From NCBI RefSeq assembly GCF_036850765.1, contig NC_089491.1:128540766-128604765 (forward strand): DNA of 64,000 nucleotides, read 5' to 3'. The stretch is from Saccopteryx bilineata (Eukaryota > Chordata > Mammalia > Chiroptera > Emballonuridae). Position 1 is the stretch's first letter, and the number at the start of each line of letters is the position of its first letter. Position numbers and translations under genes: made by a program. Shown in pieces: positions 59,041 through 64,000 of this stretch. The notes beneath the pieces were generated by a model. That model did no database searches, was not told where the DNA came from, and saw nothing but the letters and a program-made list of their open reading frames with translations.

Positions 59041-59620
59041 ATCAAACATAAGGTACAAAGAATTAGTTTCAGCTGTCTATTCAAGGAAATACTAGGAAGC
59101 GGCCAAAATTTAGTCACATTGACACAGCACGTGATTTGGAAAGATAATTATACACAATACACAAGTTAAAGATGCATTTCTTTAACTTGGTCTTACCAAC
59201 GGTAGACACCATGCCTCTAAGAGTATATACTTAAGAAGTATCTGTTAATTAAAAGAATACATAAATTAATTTAAAAACTAAACTCTTTTCTATCCTGAAA
59301 AAATAAGGATCAGAATTTTTGGAAAATATTTCTGAAAATGAAACAAAATTCTAAGACTTTAAACCCTAATGATCTCAGAAAGCTAATATAGCATTGATAC
59401 TCACTCTGCTGTCTTTGTGACTGTTTTCCAGAGATTTCATAAAAACATTCTGGCAATTTTCAGTTAGTTTCATTTTGGCACATTTTAGATATCAAGAAGA
59501 CATTTCAGGAAGAAATAAATTGAACATTTCTAAATGTTTCTGTCGGTAGGCAGCTTTGTCCTGATTAAAAATTGTTTAAGAACAGCAAATGAGTCAGATA
59601 GCTTTCTTGAATACAGTTAA

Positions 59621-59639
59621 ACTCCTCTACTAGAGGAGT
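59621..59639. other. Perfect 19-bp palindrome in balanced unique DNA
   Basis: ACTCCTCTACTAGAGGAGT has 9-bp arms around one base. The flanks GTTAA and GTTAA allow a longer stem with a bulge. An AP-1-like TGAGTCA is upstream at 59590-59596. Confidence 0.6.
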
Positions 59640-60834
59640 GTTAAATGAGCAGGAATTAGCTTTACAAGCATTACACTGAGGGTGTTTTAACACTTACTGA
59701 ATTTAAAGCCAGGGACATGAAGCCCTTTCTTGTAAATGTCAGCTGCCTTGCCTTTCGTTAGGAGGCACCATGGTAAATGCAAACTCATATTATATTCCTT
59801 CACACCTCCTTTTAAAAGTTACCGATAATAAGATTGTAAGAAATGGCTTAATTTCCCTGACTTTATTTTTCCCCAGGACCTTACTGAGAAATTTAAAAAC
59901 TCTTATTTAGGCTCATTTGCACATATTTCCAACTGAAAGTATTTCAGTATTCATCTAAATTCTTCTCTTAAAGTGAAAATCCATTTATTGAGTGCCCTAT
60001 AAAAGTCTAAAGTAATTTAAGTGGGAACAAAGTGAAAATCAGGTGCCATCATTTGCAAAATGCTTGAAAGTGCTGAAAGATTTTCTGTTACAGAAAGCCT
60101 AATGCATTGAAGTTGTTGTTCTTAATCAGAGAAAAACTGGTTTGTGTGAGTCTCAGTCAACAATGCCCAATGGAGGGAATCAATTTGTTGACTAGGGTAG
60201 CTGGGCTTTATAAAAAGATATTAAGCTTTGGACGCTTCCTGGGTAGATATCCCATAGCTAAGACCAGTCTTTCTGAGAACTTGGCTATTTATGCTACTGA
60301 TTGCACACTGAGCTGGAAAAGTGAATCCCTGGAGCCACTAGCACATTAAGATGCTAATGAAGCTCTATTTTGGAAGAGCTCTGTGGCCATCTGAAATAAG
60401 ACCTGAGAATTGTTATGAGTAGAATCCCCATATACATAGAGGATCTTATAGTTGAGTCTTGCAAAAGGGTAGATCTGGTTCCTTCTAGAGGGCATCCTTC
60501 TACAGGGTTATCCACAAGAGTAGAGGGAGAATAAAAGTCTATAAATCCTTGTCTACCTTGGCTAAGCAATGGCCTATTTATTCAATCAATTGGGCAAGAG
60601 TAGAAGTAATTTCAAAAGAGAAGAAAAGGCATGATAAAAGAGGGGCAGCAGAAATCACAAGAAAAACATCAATTTAAATGAGCAGAGTGACATGAGGGAA
60701 GATAAAGCCAGATAGTCCACATCGTATGTATTTTTGTGTGCCATGCTAGAGCTGTACGGCTGTTCAGCCTCCAGCTGCCATGTTCACACTTCCTTCTTTA
60801 ACTTGTTTGTTTATTTGTTCGTTTTATTCAGTGA

Positions 60835-61570
60835 GAGTGTTATAAAGTACCCAATCCACAATTCTGTGGGTTTTCATAGAGGCACCAAGTCCAAATAAGT
60901 TTTTGAAGAGTTTTATTAAAGGAAGAAATTTATTAAATATGCCAGCCACATATATCTTATATGGGGCAGCAGTCCCAAATCGTGTGTCTCATTAATATTC
61001 TAGGGGCTGGTTATATACTCTTAATTATACATGGGCAGGGGAAAAGCCTGACATCACGGCATAAGCTTATAACCTTTGTTTTCACCTATACAGGTTTGGA
61101 AAAAGGATGAAGTGGGGGAGGTGGGACACAATTCATTAGCAAGTTTATAACATTTGTCTATAGGGTTCATAAAGAACGTTTCTACACATTAAAACCTACA
61201 AGGTAACACAATAGTAAAAATGTCACTCTACATATTAAAAGATATTCCTATATTTTTCAGTGTTTACCTGCCATTTCTTTGTTCAGAGATATCAATATAT
61301 ACATTAACTACACACTTTCAGGAGGGGAAGGGTAGTTTCCATGGGAACAAATTCCTGTAATGGCCCATTAATATAAGAAAAGTTTTAATTTACTCTTTCT
61401 CTCCCTGCACCTGGCTAGCTATTCACTCGCTTCCTTATAGGTGTGGGGGGGAAGGTCAGAGAATCCAAATCTCCTTCCCCTCTGCATTTACAGTACAATG
61501 CTGTCGGCCATCTAGTTTTGATGCTAATCACACAAGCATAGAAATCACATTTACAAAATCTTTCTGCACA
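60835..61570 (-). mobile_element. Possible unclassified LTR
   Basis: The minus strand carries two polyadenylation-like signals near 60917-60940 (complement of TTTTATTAAAGG and TTTATTAAA). GC-richer promoter-like sequence lies at 61330-61500. Ends and family are not recognised. Confidence 0.35.
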
Positions 61571-61650
61571 CCTAGCTCAAATTAAATAAAATGTTCTTTA
61601 AGCTTCCTAAAATATTATTATTAATTCTGTAACCTTTGATACTTTACAAT

Positions 61651-61993
61651 AAGAGGAGGGGAGGCAGAGAGACAGACTGCTGCCTCTGCCCCGACCAGAC
61701 ATTCCGCAAGCCCACTAGGGCATGATGCTCTGCTCTGGGGCATTGGTCTGTTGCTCAGCAACCGAGCTCTTAGCGTCTGAGGCAGAGGCCATGGAGCCAT
61801 CCTCAGGGCCTACGCCAACTAACTCCAACTGAGCCATGGCTGAAGGAGGGGAAGAGAGAGACAGAGAGAGAAGCAAGAGGGGGAAGAGTGGAGAAGCAGA
61901 TGGGTGCTTCTCCTGTGGGCCCTGACTGGGAATCGAACCCAGGACATCCACATGCCTGCCAAGGCTCTACCACTGAGCCAACAGGCCAGGACC
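61651..61993 (-). mobile_element. Type A SINE
   Basis: GGCAGAGAGACAGACTGCTG tail side, TGGGAATCGAACCCAGGAC B box complement and ACTGAGCCAACAGGCCAGG head complement. TTTGATACTT words on both sides suggest a target duplication. Confidence 0.9.
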
Positions 61994-62597
61994 TTAACTT
62001 ATGTTTTGATACTTAAAAGAAGTCAAAGTAGACACAAATTCAGGCTCATTTTCATCAGTTTTAAGTTCACCAGTGTACAAAATTTTAAAGCTTTGTACTA
62101 TTCTGATACTGTAAAATAATATATCTCTTTATATCAAGTTCTTCAAATTTCAAGAGAACGTTTATACTACCAACAATCATTTAACAGTCACTCAGATTGT
62201 TGATTAAGAATGAAATTTTGGGCCAGGTGTGGCACCCCCACAGTCTTCCCGTCTCTGTGAGTGATGGTGGGTTTGTGGAGTAAGAAATCAGGGCAGACAA
62301 GTGAAAATATAAAGACATCTCCCAATTCTCTCCTTTAGATATTGCCATTGGTGAGTGGTAATAGAGGGCAACATAATAAAAACTTTGTTTAATGATTTTA
62401 AGATTTCTAGTACTTTCACATATATTATTTTATAACTGTGTAAAAAGAATAAAGACTAGGAAATTTTAGTACAACTTAAATTCTCTTCAACTGTTTTCTT
62501 CTCCAAGTTAATACTGAAATTTTTAGCCTGGAACTTGATACAAGGAAAATTAATGTAAACCAAAAATAGATTTATTAGGTAGAAAATAAGTCTCTAA
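61994..62597. other. Unique sequence, no gene seen
   Basis: Contains a segment at 62353-62400 that weakly resembles duplication anchor 4. Confidence 0.45.
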
Positions 62598-62612
62598 AAA
62601 TGGCTAATAACA

Positions 62613-62940
62613 GGCCTTGACTGGTGGCAGGGTGGATAGTGTGTCAGTCTGTTGTATGGAACGTCCTGGGTTGGATCCTCAGTCAGGGCGCACAAGAGAA
62701 GCGACCATCTACTCTCCCTCCCTTTCTCCTTCTTCCCCTCCCACAGTCAGTGGCTCAATTGGTTCCAGCTTGGCCCCGGGCACTAAGGATGGCTCCATTG
62801 GTATGAGTGCCAGCCTCAGGAGCTAAAAATAGTATCAACCCCAGGTGGGGGTTGCTGGGTAGATCCTGGTCAAGAGGCATGCAGGAGTCTGTCTCACTAT
62901 CTTCCCTCCTCTCACCTAAAAAAGATAAAAAAATAAAAAT
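62613..62940 (+). mobile_element. Type A SINE
   Basis: Exact 15-bp target duplication AAATGGCTAATAACA at 62598-62612 and 62941-62955. The head is GGCCTTGACTGGTGGCAGGG. The CTCF-like segment is missing or decayed. Confidence 0.95.
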
Positions 62941-63093
62941 AAATGGCTAATAACAAAGTGTTTCCCAAATTTGACAATTCAAATCATGTGAGTAGCTTAT
63001 TACAAATAAAAATATCAAACTTTGCTCTCAAGGACTGATTTATTAAACAATAGAGTCATAGAATCTACATTTTTAACTCACGTAAAAAAACAA

Positions 63094-63500
63094 GGCCCTG
63101 GCCAGTTGGCTCAGTGGTAGAGCATCGGCCTGGCGTGCGGGGGACCCGGGTTCGATTCCCGGCCAGGGCATATAGGAGAAGCGCCCATTTGCTTCTCCAC
63201 CCCCCCCCCCCTCCTTCCTCTCTGTCTCTCTCTTCCCTTCCCGCAGCCAAGGCCCCATTGGAGCAAAGATGGCCCGGGCGCTGGGGATGGCTCCTTGGCC
63301 TCTGCCCCAGGCGCTAGAGTGGCTCTGGTCGCGGCAGAGTGACACCCCAGAGGGGCAGAGCATCACCCCCTGGTGGGCAGAGCATCGCCCCTGGTGGGCG
63401 TGCCGGGTGGATCCCGGTCGGGCGCATGCGGGAGTCTGTCTGACTGTCTCTCCCCGTTTCCAGCTTCAGAAAAATACAGAAAAAAAAAAGAAAAAAAAAA
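63094..63500 (+). mobile_element. Type A SINE, nearly intact young copy
   Basis: The head forms a tRNA-like fold. Acceptor-like 7-bp stem GCCCTGG (63095-63101) with CCAGGGC (63163-63169), and T-arm stem CCGGG/CCCGG around TTCGATT (63146-63162). The body matches the copy at 47423, with the same duplicated CTCF-like segment. The plus and minus frames inside are not genes. Confidence 0.95.
63364..63397 (-). promoter_or_regulatory. Tandem pair of CTCF-like cores in type A SINE
   Basis: CACCCCCTGGTGG at 63364-63376 and CGCCCCTGGTGG at 63386-63397. The second is one C shorter, so it is probably the weaker site. Confidence 0.45.
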
Positions 63501-64000
63501 TCAAAACGAAACAGCCTTCATTTGAAAATACTGGTCTCGAGTCCATCGTCCAGAGTTCTATAGCAAGTTCCAATCAATCAATGTCCCTGCTCCAACTTGG
63601 AATTCTGCTCTCCATTTCTAAGTAAATTCAATCTAGATGATGAATTTGATTGTTTGGAATGGACAAGCTTTATATGCCCAGAAAGTCTTTCTTATTGAAG
63701 AATTTACATAAGGAATAAATAGATCTCATTTCTAATATCAGGTCTATAATTAATTAGCTCTATGCCTCAGAAACATGTCATTTCACTACTCCGTACCTCT
63801 GAATGTCGGAGAGGTCAAATATATAGTATAGGAGGGGTTACAGATCTCCTTCCTCTCCATCCAACCAGAGCATGGTAATGACCAGCACTCATATCCCTCT
63901 TCAACAGGAGAGGTTATTTCAGAGGGAACTGTTCATCTAAGGCTTTAGGATGCAGAATCAGTGAAAGGAAAGAAAAAGTAGAACCTGAAAGGTTAGGGAG
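63501..64000. other. Unique sequence to window end, no gene seen
   Basis: No repeat or exon recognised. Confidence 0.5.

Larger units (their letters stand above)
57171..60834. other. Long mostly unique stretch, no gene seen
   Basis: No exon recognised. A faint ancient repeat may lie at 58835-59040 (TTATTTCTTCTCATC, CTCAGGGACCTAAGTTCCTTCC). The part at 59540-59760 is balanced in composition, with a palindrome and an AP-1-like site, and may be a conserved non-coding element. Confidence 0.45.

Noticed and set aside
63095..63169. Possible genuine tRNA gene
   Set aside because: The cloverleaf-like head is continuous with a SINE body and A-rich tail, recurs in other copies, and the anticodon arm does not pair well.

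Overview
The window is non-coding mammalian nuclear DNA, AT-rich and full of retroelements. I found no host protein-coding exon, no genuine tRNA or rRNA gene and no CRISPR array. Open frames longer than 60 codons fall in transposon relics or in repeats open by chance. The organism is most likely a bat, probably a horseshoe/leaf-nosed (rhinolophoid) bat. The reason is 31 tRNA-derived SINEs of four related types that I remember from such genomes; no database was available. In these notes, type A starts GCCCTGGCCGGTTGGCTCAG and carries a CTCF-like core. Type B starts CCTGACCAGGYGGTGGCGCA and contains CTTGAG/CAAG-rich units. Type C starts CCTGACCTGTGGTGGCGCAG and is short with a CT-rich tail. Type D is a diverged short SINE.

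Layout: 1-10 kb is mostly unique AT-rich sequence with a few SINEs and a MIR. At 10.7-21.4 kb SINEs are dense, including one apparent SINE dimer. At 21.4-26 kb there is an L1 with a 5' inversion and three solo LTRs of three kinds. At 26.9-35.1 kb several 5'-truncated L1 3' ends are stacked, mostly on the minus strand, the longest keeping 2.2 kb of ORF2. At 35.7-38.3 kb lies a decayed minus-strand ERVL-class internal region. At 40.9-43.0 kb three solo LTRs cluster. At 44.0-45.4 kb there is an MLT1-like LTR and a GAA/homopurine tract. At 48.0-51.3 kb is a nearly complete but broken Tigger (pogo-family) DNA transposon, itself hit by an L1 and a SINE, each with clear target duplications. L1 sequence follows to 53.3 kb. 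The rest is mainly unique DNA with a fifth LTR of the minus-strand family, SINEs and an unclassified LTR-like stretch.

The most interesting pattern lies under the repeats. Unique sequence at about 10.1-19.0 kb and 43.0-56.2 kb shares at least five anchors in the same order and orientation. After younger insertions are subtracted, the spacing between the last two anchor groups is almost equal in both copies (about 2.87 and 2.86 kb). This looks like an ancient tandem duplication of non-coding DNA, later expanded by different insertions. Two anchor pairs coincide with CTCF-like motifs in the same divergent arrangement. The type A SINEs independently carry CTCF-like cores, doubled in the two freshest copies. 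All similarities were judged by eye.
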